A DNA stretch of 64,000 nt from Limonium bicolor (GCA_023374045.1 CM041781.1:142530982-142594981), one strand, 5' to 3'; shown: positions 22,425-35,288, numbered from the stretch's first letter. Translations and numbers: made by a program. Notes: generated by a model not told the origin, from the sequence alone.

Positions 22425-23158
22425 ATAGCTAGGAATTGGAAACATGTTAATTATAGAGGAATAATGTTATAATGGCCGATGCATAGGAAATGCAAGGCGC
22501 ACCAATAAAGGAGTACTTGTACAAAACCAAATGTGGAGACATGATTAACAGCAAGTGACTATAGCAGCACTAACTGCCAAATATCGGTATGGAATATACC
22601 CCAAATGTTGTAAATACCTGAGAGAGCACTACACACTAGGTAGTAGCTCATCTCAACCGACTGTAAGTCGGAAGGGAACAAGTCAATCATTGTGAAATAC
22701 ATAGTGGTATACACAGTAAATTGTTATGGAAGTGGATAGAAAGTGTATAACTCACCGAATCGCTAACGGTAAGAGATACCACGCGTCGGTTGAGAAACCA
22801 TTGTTACCAAGATGAAGGTGACAATTGGGGATGTACAATACAGTAAGAATAACAAAAGGGAGCAATTAAGCTCTACAGTTATTAGAGTTTCACAGCAGAA
22901 AATAGTGAGCCAGTGATTCAAGTGTTGAATGTACATGCTGAACAAGAGTGAATGGCTAATTATTAACGCCTAGAAGCCTAACAGGCCAGAATCAAAACCA
23001 ACTAAGAGTTTAAACAAACTCCAATGAGAATTCTTGGTTTAGGAACTAAACCGCCAATATGGGTAAGATCCTCTAATCAGAATCCATTGTGTAATAGACC
23101 GCGTGGAAGTTAAAACACTTCACGACAGCAGAACATTTAAGCCAATGTTTAGTGATTG

Positions 23159-23193
23159 ATTACGTGGGCGTAATCCCTTTTAAGGGGGGAGAG
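23159..23193 (+). other. First polypurine tract of A with its hairpin
   Basis: ATTACG-TGGG-CGTAAT (23159-23174) is a 6-bp stem, then CCCTTTTAAGGGGGGAGAG. In C the outer pairs are GG/CC in place of AT/AT, so pairing is kept while the sequence changes. The tract is about 1.3 kb before the LTR border tract. Confidence 0.7.
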
Positions 23194-24183
23194 CGCACAA
23201 AACCACTTAGTGTATGTTACCGTAAAAGTGTACGTAGTGTATGTGACTTATATTGTGCATAGCACAAAAACTATACTATTGTTTTGATGATTGGTGTGTG
23301 TGTTACGTAAACATACACATTCATTCATGGTTTAATTGTGGTAATTCGCACAGAAGATGCGAATACCATTGTGATAAGTGCGTGTATTTGTTAACAGTTG
23401 TGTGTGATAGTACAAGTGTGGGGAGTAGAGAAACTCCCGGGGGAACAAAAGCCCCGACAGTGTATAAATTGTAAAACCAGGTGTTGTATTTTGATAAAAT
23501 ATATGTGTATATATGTATACTATATAGTGATGCATGAAAGGGTATGAAACCGACATAGAACCTAGGGAGAATAAGATTCCCTAGGCAACATGATTAAAGT
23601 GAATGGAGGTAACTGATAGACGGAGTCCTATCCTTTGGAGATGTTATGATCATGATTAGAATGATTTAAAAGATAGAAAATTGGAAATGAGTGATTTATC
23701 TGATGCTTGAAAATGAAGTGGGAAGTGGAACTTGATTTGCATGCGATCAAGGGAAGCCGAACACAAATTGTAGTGGAAGGATAGTTCTACACTGATGCTG
23801 ATCACATCAGGGTTGATGATTCTTGAAGCTCTCCCTATAAGTGGTCACAAATAACCACGCTAATAAAAGAAGCAAAGAGCTTAAGTTGGACTTGGAGTTG
23901 TGTGTGTTTTCAAAAGGATTTTAAATTGGTATTTATAAAACGTTGATGGATACTTTACATAATTAAAGTCTTCTTACTTAACCTCACAAGGAAATTTTAA
24001 ATTTAAGTGATTGTTTTAACCTCCCAAAGGCACGGGGACGGAAGGTGTCCATCGCGACCGGGTTCTACGGGATGACAGTGAATATCAAAGATATTTTTGA
24101 TTGTTATACATGCTATGACATGTTGTGTGGTATGTGTAATAAATGTTATTTTGACTTTGATCTCCTAAAAGTGTATGCTATTG

Positions 24184-24416
24184 AGACCTATGAGTCTAAA
24201 TGTGTTGTGTTACATAGAGCTAAGTGTCTGAAGACTGTTATGTTATGGGGACCTATGTGTCCAAATGTTGTGATGTTACCGAGACCAGTGAGTCCAAGGG
24301 GTTGTTATGTATGTGTAAGTGTTGTTAAGATACCCGGACCAAAGAGTCCGAGGTTATCATGTGGATATGTTATGTTATGTGTGGATGTGAATGTGTTGCC
24401 CGGACCATTAAGTCCG
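24184..24416 (+). repeat. Array of five GGACC hairpins in A
   Basis: AGAC/GTCT (24184-24197), GGAC/GTCC (24249-24262), GAC/GTC (24283-24294), CGGAC/GTCCG (24335-24350) and CGGAC/GTCCG (24401-24416). Every loop has six bases and starts with C. Stem bases differ between copies as pairs. Confidence 0.65.
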
Positions 24417-24501
24417 AGGTTGAGATGTAAAGTGTGTTTGGTTATGGAAGTTTATTTCCAAGTGATTCCTGTGTTCTAATCTAATGATGTGAGGAAAGTG
24501 T

Positions 24502-24538
24502 GAACTTCGAGGACGAAGTTCTGTTAAGGGGGGTAGAT
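24502..24538 (+). other. 3' polypurine tract of A with its hairpin
   Basis: GAACTTCG (24502-24509) pairs with CGAAGTTC (24514-24521), loop AGGA. The tract AAGGGGGGTAGA follows and the LTR starts at 24539. Confidence 0.9.
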
Positions 24539-27500
24539 TGAAATACCCCAAACCTTGATATGTGGTTTAAATATCAAACTATGGTATGTAAAGGCTAAAA
24601 AGTGCCTTAGTAACATCAGTGAACAATTTAGACCATAGTAAATGCAATAAAGCATTAGGACACAGTTTGAGCAAAAACATGCTCTAAGCTATGAGTGAAC
24701 TTGGTTAGGACCCAAAGAGCCTACCAAGACTTAATGATATTCAATTATGATTTAATAAGGCTAAATAAGTCCTTAGGAAACCTTGGTGGGCAGTTAAACC
24801 AAATAAAACACAAGAAAATACCTTAAAGTCAATAAGAGCAAAAATGTGCTCTAAGCTTGGGATAAATTTGTATAAGACCTAATGGTCATACCTATACCTT
24901 ATAAATATGTTAATGAACATATTAAATCAATTACCAAAGAAAACCAAGCTTGAAAACAAGTTAAAACACAAAATGTGCTTTAAGAAGTCTTAAAGCACGT
25001 TTTTGAAAAATTGTCTTGTAAATGAGTTTTCAATGGCTAAATGTCCATCATTACTCTTAATTAACATGTGTACTATATAGTATCACATTTGGGTGGCTAT
25101 ATCAATGGGAAATCAAAAATTTCACTTCTATGTGCCTTGTTTTGTGAATAGTGATTTTTATAAGCTAGTTTGTAACATATAATGTTATAAGTAATTAAAT
25201 TGGTCAACAAAGACTAAAACACCCTCATTATAATAAGGGGGCCGGTTTCTTAAGTTTGGTGACTCACCACTCATTTGTTAACTTGTTAAAGAAACAAAGA
25301 TGACTAATATAGTTACTATTTGCTTTTTAAGTACAAATATCTTCCAAAAAGTAAACTTATCTCATTTCTCTCATTCCTTTCTTCATTTCACACGGCTCCA
25401 CTCTTCTCTTCCTCTCATCAAGCTCTTCATTTCTATCTTCTCAAAATTTGAAGATCACCATTTTGGTGCCATGGAGTTCCACCATAGATGGAGCTTGAGC
25501 TTGTCTTTCCACATATTATTGATCTCCTTTGCTCCTAGAAGGAAATCTCAAAGAAAAATCAAGTTTCATCCATGTTTTGTGTGTGACCGAAAATATTCAT
25601 TAATGGAGCTCCTTGTGTTGCCTTGTTCTAGCTCCATTTGAATCTTTCAAGGACTAGGTGGAGTCCTCTCTTCATAGATATTCAAACACCCTTCAAAGAT
25701 TAAGGTAAAACAACTACATTAATGTTTTAAAATAATGTGAACCTAGGGTTTACAATGAGATTAAGCTTAAAGCTTGAATACTCATTATGTTGTTTGTATA
25801 ATGTTTAGTAGTTGGCAAGGAACCAAATGCCTTACCGGTTTTACAAGGAAACAAGAAAGAAGTTTGTGAGGAAAAGAGGTAAACAAGCTATCTCAATGTA
25901 GTTTAAATGCCTTAGGAAAATGAGCTTGATTTGCTTAATAAAATACCTAAGGAGCCAATGGTGAATGAGCTAGAAAAATGCTCTCAAGGAGTTTATTAAG
26001 GGCATATGTATTGTTGGGTGTATTTGCAGGTCAAAGGCATTACTTATGTGGGAAATTCAGTGTTTAAGGTTTATGCAATTTAAGGGCCTAAGAGCCATGT
26101 TATTTAAGGGCCTAAGTGCCAAGCAATTTAAGTTACGCACTATATTGTGATGTAGTGCTTAATGTGTGAAGTTTGTGTGTAAAAATGTTCTTGATGGATT
26201 TTAGGTGTTCTTGAATGAAATAAGGTAAAAAAAAAACCTAAGTGTTTGGATGTGAGTATATACAAGAGAAGCTATGGCCAAATTTGGGAAATGTGTAAGA
26301 AGTTCTAAGTGTTTTAAGTGAGTTTTGGTGAACTAGGAAGTGTTAAAGGTGAATAAATGTTTACTTGAGAAGAAAACTTGTGTTAAGGTGATTTAGAGTG
26401 ATGCAAGGATTTAGGTGTCTTGGAAGTTCTAGGAATTCAATGTGTGTTTTGAGAATGTATTTAAGTCTTGGAGAAGTTTGTTTAAGGTTTAGGAATGTTG
26501 ATGTACAGGAAGAAATGATGTAGGTAAGGTTTGAGAAAGGAATTCAAGAAGTTGTGAAAAGAAGATTTGGTTAGTAAGAGAAGATGCTTGGGAGATGATG
26601 TTATGATGGTGAGGAAACACTTTGGTATAAAGGTTATTAAGGATGAACACCACTTGAAAAACTAGGAGAAAACATTGTAAGTGTTGGAAATTTTGTGAAG
26701 ATATAAGTAAAGGTTTAAGGAATTAGAAAAAGAGTTTTGTGAGTGTTTAAGGATATCTTAAGGTGAGTTTGAAGTGCCCAAATGAGGTTAGGGTATACTA
26801 GGATATATGGGTGAAGTTTGGAGTTGATTGTAAAAAGAAAACAAAGATCTGGGGCAGACCGGACTTGCGACCGGACTTGCAAGTTCGGTCGGGCCCAGTT
26901 TACCCTGTGGGAATTAGTTTCTGGAATGGACCGGACATAGGACCGGACTTACAAGTCCGGTCGGAGTGGAAAATTTTTGACGGAAATGTGTTCTGGAATC
27001 GACCGGACTTGGGTAAGTCGGTCGGCAAGTCCGGTCGGACCAAAAACATGGTTTAAGGTTATGAAATGATATGTAATGATGGGGATTGATAGGTAATGAT
27101 GTTATAAGGTTGTTGAGGACATGTTAGGTGAGTTTAAATGGCAATTAAGTGGGTGAAAAGTTGTATCGAAATGTAAAAGTAAAACAAGTTAAAATGTAAA
27201 GTTATGTAACAAAGTTAACGGGGAAAGTTTAGCATTAGACATTAAATAATCAAACAAACCCCGATGTTAAAAAAAACACATGTGATGTTAACAGTTGTTC
27301 GAGAATCACTCGAGGAACATAGGTGGACGTGGTAAAGTGGACTCCGGTGACAGGTATGGTTTTCTTGCAACCTGTGTCCTACCGGATTACACCGGCTTGT
27401 ATGCCAATGTGTTTTTTGTATGTTTGCCACGTTGTAAGATAAATCATGTAATGAGTTATAGTAATTCATTTATGTGACGTGTTCAACTCCGATACCATTT

Positions 27501-28939
27501 AACCTCGAAAGTGTTAAACCTTAGCTAACTGAGTCTAGGATCACATGAGAGTTCTGTATTCGGATTAAACGACCCGAACCATGGGACGTTCTAACCACGG
27601 CTATGCGTGAGTTAATTATGTGATGTTTGTGTGTGTGTACGTAAGGACCTCTCTTGTATGTTTAACTCAGTTGTAATACTGTATGTTGTGTGGATGTGAT
27701 AGACTCCATAATGGGGTTCTAACTAATATTTAATAGTAAGTATGTACTAACAGTGGTGAGGAATCCGGTTAGGCCGGTCGCGCGTTGTTTGGGAGTGGGT
27801 ATCCTTCTTAGCTTTACCCTCCTCTCTGTTATGGTTGTTTCCCTCACGGGTTATGATCTCCCATTAGCTTACTCCAAAGCTTAGCTATTCTGACTTATGA
27901 TCGGTTTAGGGGGAACATGTGTTTGTGTGGTGTGTTCGGGCCTCCAAGCCCGAACCATCTTAACTTAAGTTACTCGTCCGACTATTAGGACGGTAATGAG
28001 TGTTGTTGTTGTTGTATAACGAGCTTACCATGAGGGTGACACCATTCTCTAGGCTCACCAGTGAATTAACTATGTTTGGGTCGGTTCCTAAGAGGACCGT
28101 TCCCGTTATGTTATGTGATGTTGTTGTAATGCAATACCTATTGCGATGTTATCATGTGCACGTCGAAACGTGAAAAGTGTTATGTTTGTTATGTGAGGAA
28201 TGTTATATGGTGTAAGATATGGAGTGTGTGGATCATGGAAATGAATCTCAGTTTGTGATAAGAGGCGTTTAAGGATAACCCGACTTAAGGGTAAGTGTCG
28301 TCTATTAAGGAAGTAGCTCCATTAGAGGAGGAACACTCTAGGGATAATGAATACCATGAGTGACTTATCAAGTAAGGATGTATTATCCGTTTGTTGAGCC
28401 CATTGAGGCGAAATGTTATGTGTTGTGTGTTACAGTTGCATGCATGATTTAATATAACCAATCGCATGCTAAGACGACAATTAGTTGTGCGTGGCCCGGT
28501 AGCATGTGGGCTGCGGGATTACCATACCAGCAAAGGTGCTGAGCCCCTTGGGGGCCACCCTTTCTCTTCTTTTTCCTATTCCAGGTACAAGGAGCTGGAA
28601 GCCGTTCGAGAGTAGGACGGGGTAGTCGTTGTACGTGGGTAATCGTTTATGTTGTATATATACAGTATGTGTAGTAAGACCGAAATTGTTATTGGCATTA
28701 GTTTGTGAATACTCGGTACAGTTGGAAAGTGTATGTTATTTCTATTGTTAATGGAAGAGTCAGTAATGTGTAGTCGCTCGGGAATCTAGTTCATCAGACC
28801 GGTACAATGTATATGTAATAGCCTTGTTAGCCACGTGGGTGGTTAACGGCGTGTAACACCAACGAGTTAAGTAATGTGATGAAGTCTGTTTTTCCGCTGC
28901 AGTTTATTGTAAGTGTGTAATGTTGTATGGGGTGTTACA
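24539..28939 (+). repeat. A 3' LTR, 4401 bp
   Basis: From TGAAATACCCCAAACC to GGGGTGTTACA. It is nearly collinear with the 5' LTR. The LTR-end hairpin is GCCCC-TTG-GGGGC (28543-28555), followed by pyrimidine-rich sequence and CCAGGTAC. The GACCGGACTT palindromes are at about 26857-27040. Confidence 0.93.
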
Positions 28940-29841
28940 CAGGCGGAGTGTGCTACCGTTGGCACCAGGCCCTTGGCCACCTAAATGGACGCCTTTACAA
29001 AGGCAAAGTGAATAAGTCCCAGAGTCTTCGGATGATCAGGGCAGTGAGCACCTTTGTGTGTACGTGGGACTACTGTCCAAGTGAGTATATTTCGGGTTGT
29101 CCTAGCTGACGCCCGACTGTGCTAACTAAAACAAACGATATGTGAAGGCCGGAGGGCCGAGTGATGTATTACGTGATGATGTTAACATACGATGAATGAG
29201 TTCTCAATGCTATTGTATTGTATGATGTATGACAATACTGTGTTATTCAATATGACTGTGGATTGGATGAATGATTATATAATCATGCATGCTATTACAG
29301 TATCTATTATATCTGTAAAATGGTAAAGCATGAAATCAACCTAATATCAAGACGGTAAAAATGACAAGTGACCAATAGGGTCCAGATCCGGCATACTCAG
29401 CGTCTATCGCTGAGACTACACTTATTGTGCAGGTTGCTGATCAACGTGAAGCCGAAGTGCGGGTACGGGTAGTCAGGGTGAATTTAATTACTGTACACAA
29501 AATTTATTTGTATAACACTGTCAGTTACGGGTGTAGAACGGTATGGTTGTATTTATTTGGGACTTGGGTAGATGCTCACTTGTCGTTAAAGTTACCCTTG
29601 GATAGAATGATGTATAGGATGCGGACTTAGTATGATGTATAGTATATCTCGTTGTCACAGCGGTTTAGTAGTGTTGTTGTTTTAGTGTTGGATTTAGTTT
29701 CTGCTTCGTTACTCGCATGGGCGAGTAATGGCAGGTGACACCCGAGTGAGTTTAATGATGTTGTTTATTCTTCCGCTGTAAGACGCCTTATTTTCTGTTA
29801 ACGTGAGTGACTATTACGTGTTTTTTAAGAGGGGTGTTACA
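28940..29841 (+). repeat. B 5' LTR, second piece
   Basis: CAGGC at 28940-28944 is the right-hand target duplication for A. The B LTR then continues (GGAGTGTGCTACCG, matching E from about 36275) and ends AGGGGTGTTACA at 29841. Near the end is CTCAGCG-TCTAT-CGCTGAG (29397-29415), followed by TGTGCAGGTTG. Confidence 0.88.
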
Positions 29842-30727
29842 AAAGTGGTATCAGAGCGGAGTATCGCTCTGATGACGAGATACTAGGTTAAGACAGTGAG
29901 CTTAGGACTTGGGAAACGTTTGTGAGGTACGGAACGCCTTAACTTAAATGGAATTATGTGATAGCAAAGCCTTTGGCTTGCGAGTGTTAGCCCTTGAGGC
30001 GCACAAATGAGTTGATTATTATATGATGCGTTATTGAGAAGACGAACGGTAATACCGACATCTAGTTGGGTGTGAGCCAGGAAGCTGGCCGAGGGCATAA
30101 AGGCCCGGGAATATTACCCTGTTAAGGTCCAGCTGAGAGCTCAGCCAGGAGGAGACACCAACGCCATGAGTACATTGGCGACAGTCCACTTTCATGAGGA
30201 AGTCCAGTACGAACTACCGCCGATAGTACCCCTCCCGCCATAACCCAATGAGTATAATACAAACTAAGAAATATAATCCCTGAATATAGGGAACAGGGCT
30301 ACCAAGCCCAACGGATTGTCTAAAACACTCTCACAGTAAATGAATAATTCCGCTCCTGTAACATTAATACAACCTCAATGTCATACCCCCATTGACGACC
30401 AAGCGCCGTATCAATAGGCACTACCAGAGGCGAGCACCACTACTACTATATAACGTCGTGGAAAAGGTCACCCAAGAACATCAGGGCAAGCGGACAGGAG
30501 CACCATGAACTCCGCGAGACCGTCGCCCGTAATGGGACCTTTAACCACCAAACTGTTAAAAAGAAATTATCTTGAGAACGTGAAGGAACTTTGTGAGAGT
30601 ACCGTCCTATTATGTACAAACTTCAATCCTAAACTTGTGTGCACACAATACCGGGACACTAGGACCCTGTCGTGGCGGTAACCTATAGGGATGAGACAAA
30701 GTCCAAACGTTTACGCTATAAATATAA
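29842..30727 (+). mobile_element. B interior, first piece
   Basis: Homologous to E interior 37127 to about 38010. Non-coding; a 71-codon minus-strand ORF at 29883-30098 is not convincing. TATAA at 30723-30727 is the left target duplication for E. Confidence 0.82.
29846..29872 (+). other. PBS of B with an 8-bp hairpin
   Basis: TGGTATCAGAGC at 29846-29857; TCAGAGCG (29851-29858) pairs with CGCTCTGA (29865-29872). Confidence 0.9.
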
Positions 30728-31343
30728 TGAAATACCCCTAACTAATTAAATATTGATTAAGCATATAATCAATTAAACTAACGCCAAGCATGCTTTAAAA
30801 ATAAGTCGGACGCAACAAAGTTTTCAGGAAGCCAAATGTATGTGCATTGTTTTGTGAATAATAACCAATAGTGCAAAAAAAAATATGATAACATTAGCCA
30901 CTTAATCAAACCTATGGTCAATATATTTCCTTGACCTGGCTAATATGTATTCCGCCAGTTTAAGACTGGTAACCGGGCACGTTAACGTTCTCGATTATAA
31001 TTATGTGTGACTCATTATGTTTACCTTATTGAAGTAGTTCATAACACCTTAATACATTAAGGTATAAACAATCAAGCAAGTAATAACTTGCGAACAAACG
31101 AACAGTTCAATATTACCGTACTTATGTACATACAGATATATATGTACATATACACAACGTTACAAGATTATAATGTTGTACATGTAACTAAAACGCGACA
31201 AATGAAATAGTCGTAACCGTATATGGGTAAAATTAAAAACGTGACATAACGAAATAGTAGTATATATATATGTACATACAACTACTAACGTGACATGTTA
31301 ATACAAGTCACTTATATGCAATAAATAGGCATAACAAGGCTGG

Positions 31344-31440
31344 AAAAAAATAAAAGAGCAACTATGCTCTAGCCGGGATTCGAACCCGAGACCCTTCGTA
31401 ACTATTCCAAACCTTAACCGATTGAGCTGCTGTCGAATTC
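31344..31440 (-). promoter_or_regulatory. tRNA-like Pol III-type module in the E 5' LTR
   Basis: On the minus strand there is an A-box-like GCAGCTCAATCGGTTAAGGT (31430-31411), a perfect B box GGTTCGAATCC (31386-31376), a hairpin AGAGC/GCTCT (31370-31355), and a T-run of seven (31350-31344) that could terminate Pol III. The T arm can fold (TCGGG/CCCGG), but there is no matching acceptor stem and no proper anticodon arm. It is therefore tRNA-derived or SINE-like, not a tRNA gene. Confidence 0.55.
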
Positions 31441-32429
31441 GGTATGAACTACCCATGAATTATAGTTAGTAGTCATCATACTAAAGTTACAGAATAAAAG
31501 GGTGAATCACCCGACATTCTCCTCAAAATCAAGATTAATACAAACTCCCATAACGACAGAAATCCGATTAACCTGCTGATGTGCCATGAATCTCCATGCG
31601 ACAGGGCTAATATTTCTTTTCAATTGCCCATGACATTCTCTGCAACTTGCGCCTCTGGACATGCTCAGTCTTGGAACTTACAGCAACATAATTCTTTCTT
31701 AACCTCTGAATCATTTCTTCCTGCTTCTACCGATACTCAATACCCCATTCCAATCCTCCTTCTTCTCGCTTGCATGCCCACGCCAATGGCAAGCCAAGTA
31801 CACCCACTGTTACCCTTGCGTGAAGGTGAGCCAAGGCCTTATGGCTGTTCCTCTGTCTTTCTTGATTCCTCCATCCTTAATTTCAAAACGTAACTAATGC
31901 AACATGGCCAGGCCTCTCTGCATGTCGCTGCATCTCCATTCAAACAGAAAAACTGGTTAAGGACTAACACCTTTGGTTTGAACAGCAGCATCAGGTAACA
32001 CCATTCTCTCTTTCAGATTGTCCTTCTGTCTTCTGTCGAGTATAACAGTAGACCTGTTAAACCATTCCCTTCTGGTCCCGGTTACGCAACAACTAAATTT
32101 GCAGATTTCTAAGCCCTAACAGAGCTATACTGGAGTGTGGCTATCTAATACATCATCTGAAGAAGTAACCAGAAGGTAAGAACATGTGAACAATCTCAGT
32201 TCTGTATCGATCCTCTCATCTATGCCATTTTCTGTTGTGTCCAAAAGAAAAGAATAATAACACCTGAGGAACCATTACAGTGGAGTCGTGAGTTCAAGAG
32301 CCTGAGTGTTATACCGTGCAAGGATCACAAGGAGGAACCTCATCTCAGTAAGACAGAAACAAATCAAAGGTACCGAATCATCCAACATTCTGTACAGATT
32401 CTAAAACCCAGAGCCTTTCTGTATAATGA

Positions 32430-35260
32430 CTTTCTGAGGCTGAGTCCTTGATGTTTTTGAGTAGTCTTGAGTTGCTAATGCGTTTATAATCTTATAATGC
32501 ACCTAGCTAAGTCTCTATAAATGTGGGGTTGTGGAAGGAAAAGAAATAAAAACAGATCACAACTAAACAGAAAGAAAAGACATAGAACAGACGCAACAGT
32601 TATGTTTTGCTTCTAGAGTAGTTTTCAACTGATGAAATCTGTGTCTTGTCTACTTACCTTGCAGAGGAAATGTGAGAGTAGTAAGGGTTCAGTTAAAACT
32701 AAAAACCCCAGTAAAGGCAGTAGAGTTGGATAAGGAATTCAAACCTTGCCAAGTCACTATGTTATGTGTAAATCAACTGAAGAAAAATTGAAAAGAAAAC
32801 CCAAGATTAAGAACTATCAGAAACCCAAGGAAGTTATCAGTTTCTGATGCTTCAGTTTAGTTCTGGGATTTTCGTATTTTTTTGTATAACAGGGTTGTGC
32901 TGTGAGTTAATGAACCAGAAAAACCTTCTAACACACTTTAGTATGGATAGGGACACTTTGGGAGGATTGAGAACCCAACCTGTTACACCAACCGAAGAAA
33001 AAAAACAGCAGTTTAAACGCTTCAGTTTATTCCAGTTTTCAAATTCTGTATAAAAGATTTGCTGGAGCATAGCCCTTGTGGTCTTGGGTTACTTCGTGAT
33101 TCAAACTACATTAAAACATATAACTAAACAACTAAAACAAGATGGGGGTAAATTGATAGTCAGTCTGTAACAGAAAACATAAATTGAAGAAGTTATGATA
33201 GTTTCTTTCCCAGGTTTCTGTGTGTTGAGACCTATGTCATTTTGGGTCTGTCCTTAAGCTTAAAACCCTGCTAACACACTTAACTGATATGTAGGCATTT
33301 GGAGAGAAAAGGGAAAGAAAACAAAATAAAACTGTAAGCCAGTTTGTGAATGTACAGAAAACAGAACTAGAGAAGCAGCAGTCGCATTCTGAGTTCTGCA
33401 ACCTTGTCAATTTGTGAGTAGTTGAGTAACAGAGTGGTTGAAGTTAGCTTGAGTTTAAACAAAAAAACTGGAACCTTGAATCAAGTGAGTGAATGTTTAG
33501 GGGTAAAATGAATAACAGATAGGTGGAATTGACAGAAGGAGATCGATGGAGGTCACTGATCCTATTGTGCAAAATCTTCCTGTTCTGTGTAACTCAGTAC
33601 AGAAAATCTTGAAAGGGAATATTTAGAGATAGATGGATAATGAAACAGATAAACAAGAGATAGTCAGACCATATCAGATTCGGTGTTCTTCTTGTGTCTG
33701 TTTAAGGTCGATTTTATAACAGCAATGAAGTAGATTAAATAAACAGAAACAAAACAGAAATGAAATAGAAGAGGAAGAAGATATCAGTCTCAGGTTGTCA
33801 ACTTATGAAATTCTTCATTTCAGTAAGGGTGAGTTCTGTAACTGTAATAACATTTGCCCTGGCCTGTTTGAATTTAAAATCTTGGTAATACACTTGGCTA
33901 GGTAGTTAAGCAGGTTGAGGGAAGTTGTAAGTCAGATTCACGAACAGAAAGAAAACAATAGGAGGAAAATGCAGCAGTTCACATTTTCTGTTTTCTGTTT
34001 CAGTTTCAGATTTTTCGTAAAGGGGTGTGAGAGATGCTGTCTTGGTTGTGTTGAGCTAGATTAGAGTCTAAAACCATATTAAGACATCTAACTAAGAAGA
34101 TAAATAACATGCAGAGTGAGAAAGAAACCAGACCAAGGAAACCAATCCTAGCGCATCAGTTTTTCAGTCTTTTTCCCAGGTTCTGTGTCAAGACTTTCAG
34201 AAGTGTAACCCTGGCTGCCTTGGGTTCCGTTTGGGATTAGAAGCTTGATATAACACTTGCCTAACTGAGCCAGCAATTTGGGAAGAACTTAAAGGCAATT
34301 CGTGAGCAAGAAAGAACAGAAGAGAGTTTAGTAGTTTTATATTTCAGTCTCGGAGGTTTGTTTCAGTTGTGTTTAGTTTCAATATGATGGCATATCAGGG
34401 ACATTAACCAAGTTGTGGTGTGTTTGTTTTGGTTTAGAATCTGATTTAAGGCCTTAACTAAAAGAGTCACTAATTTTGGTAGCTTGAGGGTCAATACGTG
34501 AACTAACAGAAGAGAATAAAAGAAGGGATATCAGAGTTTGATACCTCAGTTTTATGACTTTTCTGAAAGTTTGGTTTCTGTAAAACCCTGTGACAGAGGG
34601 TGTGTAAAGGGTTATATTGAGAGTTTTATGAGCTTAAATCCTTGCCAGTACATCTAACTAAATGTGTTAATATTTGGGGAAATTGGAGGTCAAAATTCGA
34701 GAGCAAAGGAAAGGAATAGGAATGAGGATATCAGATTGGTATTTCAGTTTCGATAATGATTGTTCTCTGTATAACCCATTTTCAGAAGATTTAAAGAAGT
34801 TGTAGTGGCCTTACAATGGACCTAAAACACTACTAATATATTCTACTACTAGGTGGGCATACTCATTTGGAATATTAGAAACCAGTCAAGGATCTGACAG
34901 AAGAAGAAAACAAAATTGGCACCGATTCTGTCTCCTTTCAGATTGTTACTGTTGAGCTGTTTCTGTGTAGTTAAGTGCAGAAGGTATGTGAGTGTCTTAT
35001 TGGTTTGGTCTTGAGTTTGAAACGTTGTTAACACCCATAGCTAGTGGGGTAATACTGTGGGGAAGAAATTAAACAGAACTTGGACTAACTAGAAACAAGA
35101 ACTGGGAAGGAATATGGAGGTTGTTGTTCAGATATCAATAATGTATGAGCTTCTGTATAACCATGTTACAAAGGGTTATAAGGGGTGGTATTGAGTTACT
35201 AATGAACATAAAACATCTCTAACATACTTAAGTGAGCTTATAAAGCTTTGGACTATAGTT
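32430..35260 (+). repeat. Diverged tandem array, unit about 190 bp, in the E 5' LTR
   Basis: Units share, in order, a TTTCAGTTT or TTCTGTATAA segment, a GGGTCTG or TTGAG stretch, TTAAAACCTTG, AACACACTTAACTAA, a GGGGAA stretch, and an A/G-rich part with GTGAACAGAAAG. The AACACACTTAACTAA landmark falls at about 33111, 33275, 33883, 34079, 34247, 34447, 34643, 34830, 35026 and 35216. Spacing is mostly 165 to 200. Units are too diverged to show as long direct repeats. Confidence 0.75.
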
Positions 35261-35288
35261 TACTAGAACCGTCATGTTAAACACCTAC

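Larger units (their letters stand above)
19622..24538 (+). mobile_element. A interior: non-coding, 4.9 kb
   Basis: No credible coding sequence in either strand. Identified landmarks are the PBS hairpin, a hairpin 0.8 kb later (20449-20468), the shared motif (22352-22424), a first polypurine tract (23182-23193), five small hairpins (24184-24416) and the final tract. The rest is unremarkable A/G-rich DNA with no repeat I can name. Confidence 0.75.
15219..28939 (+). mobile_element. Element A: complete non-autonomous LTR retrotransposon
   Basis: A complete element of 13.7 kb: 5' LTR 15219-19621, PBS 19627-19638, interior 19622-24538, polypurine tract 24526-24537, 3' LTR 24539-28939. The 5-bp duplication CAGGC is at 15214-15218 and 28940-28944, and the B LTR continues on both sides. 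No gag, protease, reverse transcriptase or integrase is present; the longest ORF is 144 codons and has hairpin repeats in it. The element therefore needs proteins in trans. Its LTRs resemble that of D, which has a gag gene. Confidence 0.92.

Noticed and set aside
24045..24479. 144-codon ORF in the A interior
   Set aside because: It spans the hairpin array, so repeated peptide motifs come from the DNA repeats. It has no recognisable domain and no counterpart in B or E.
31344..31440. A true tRNA gene
   Set aside because: The A box, B box and T arm are good, but there is no complementary acceptor stem or 7-base anticodon loop, and it lies in an LTR in several copies.
31579..31893. Identical 104-codon ORF in both E LTRs (second at 43539-43853)
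   Set aside because: Identity follows from LTR duplication. The matching place in the B LTR has a different reading frame and peptide, so no coding conservation.
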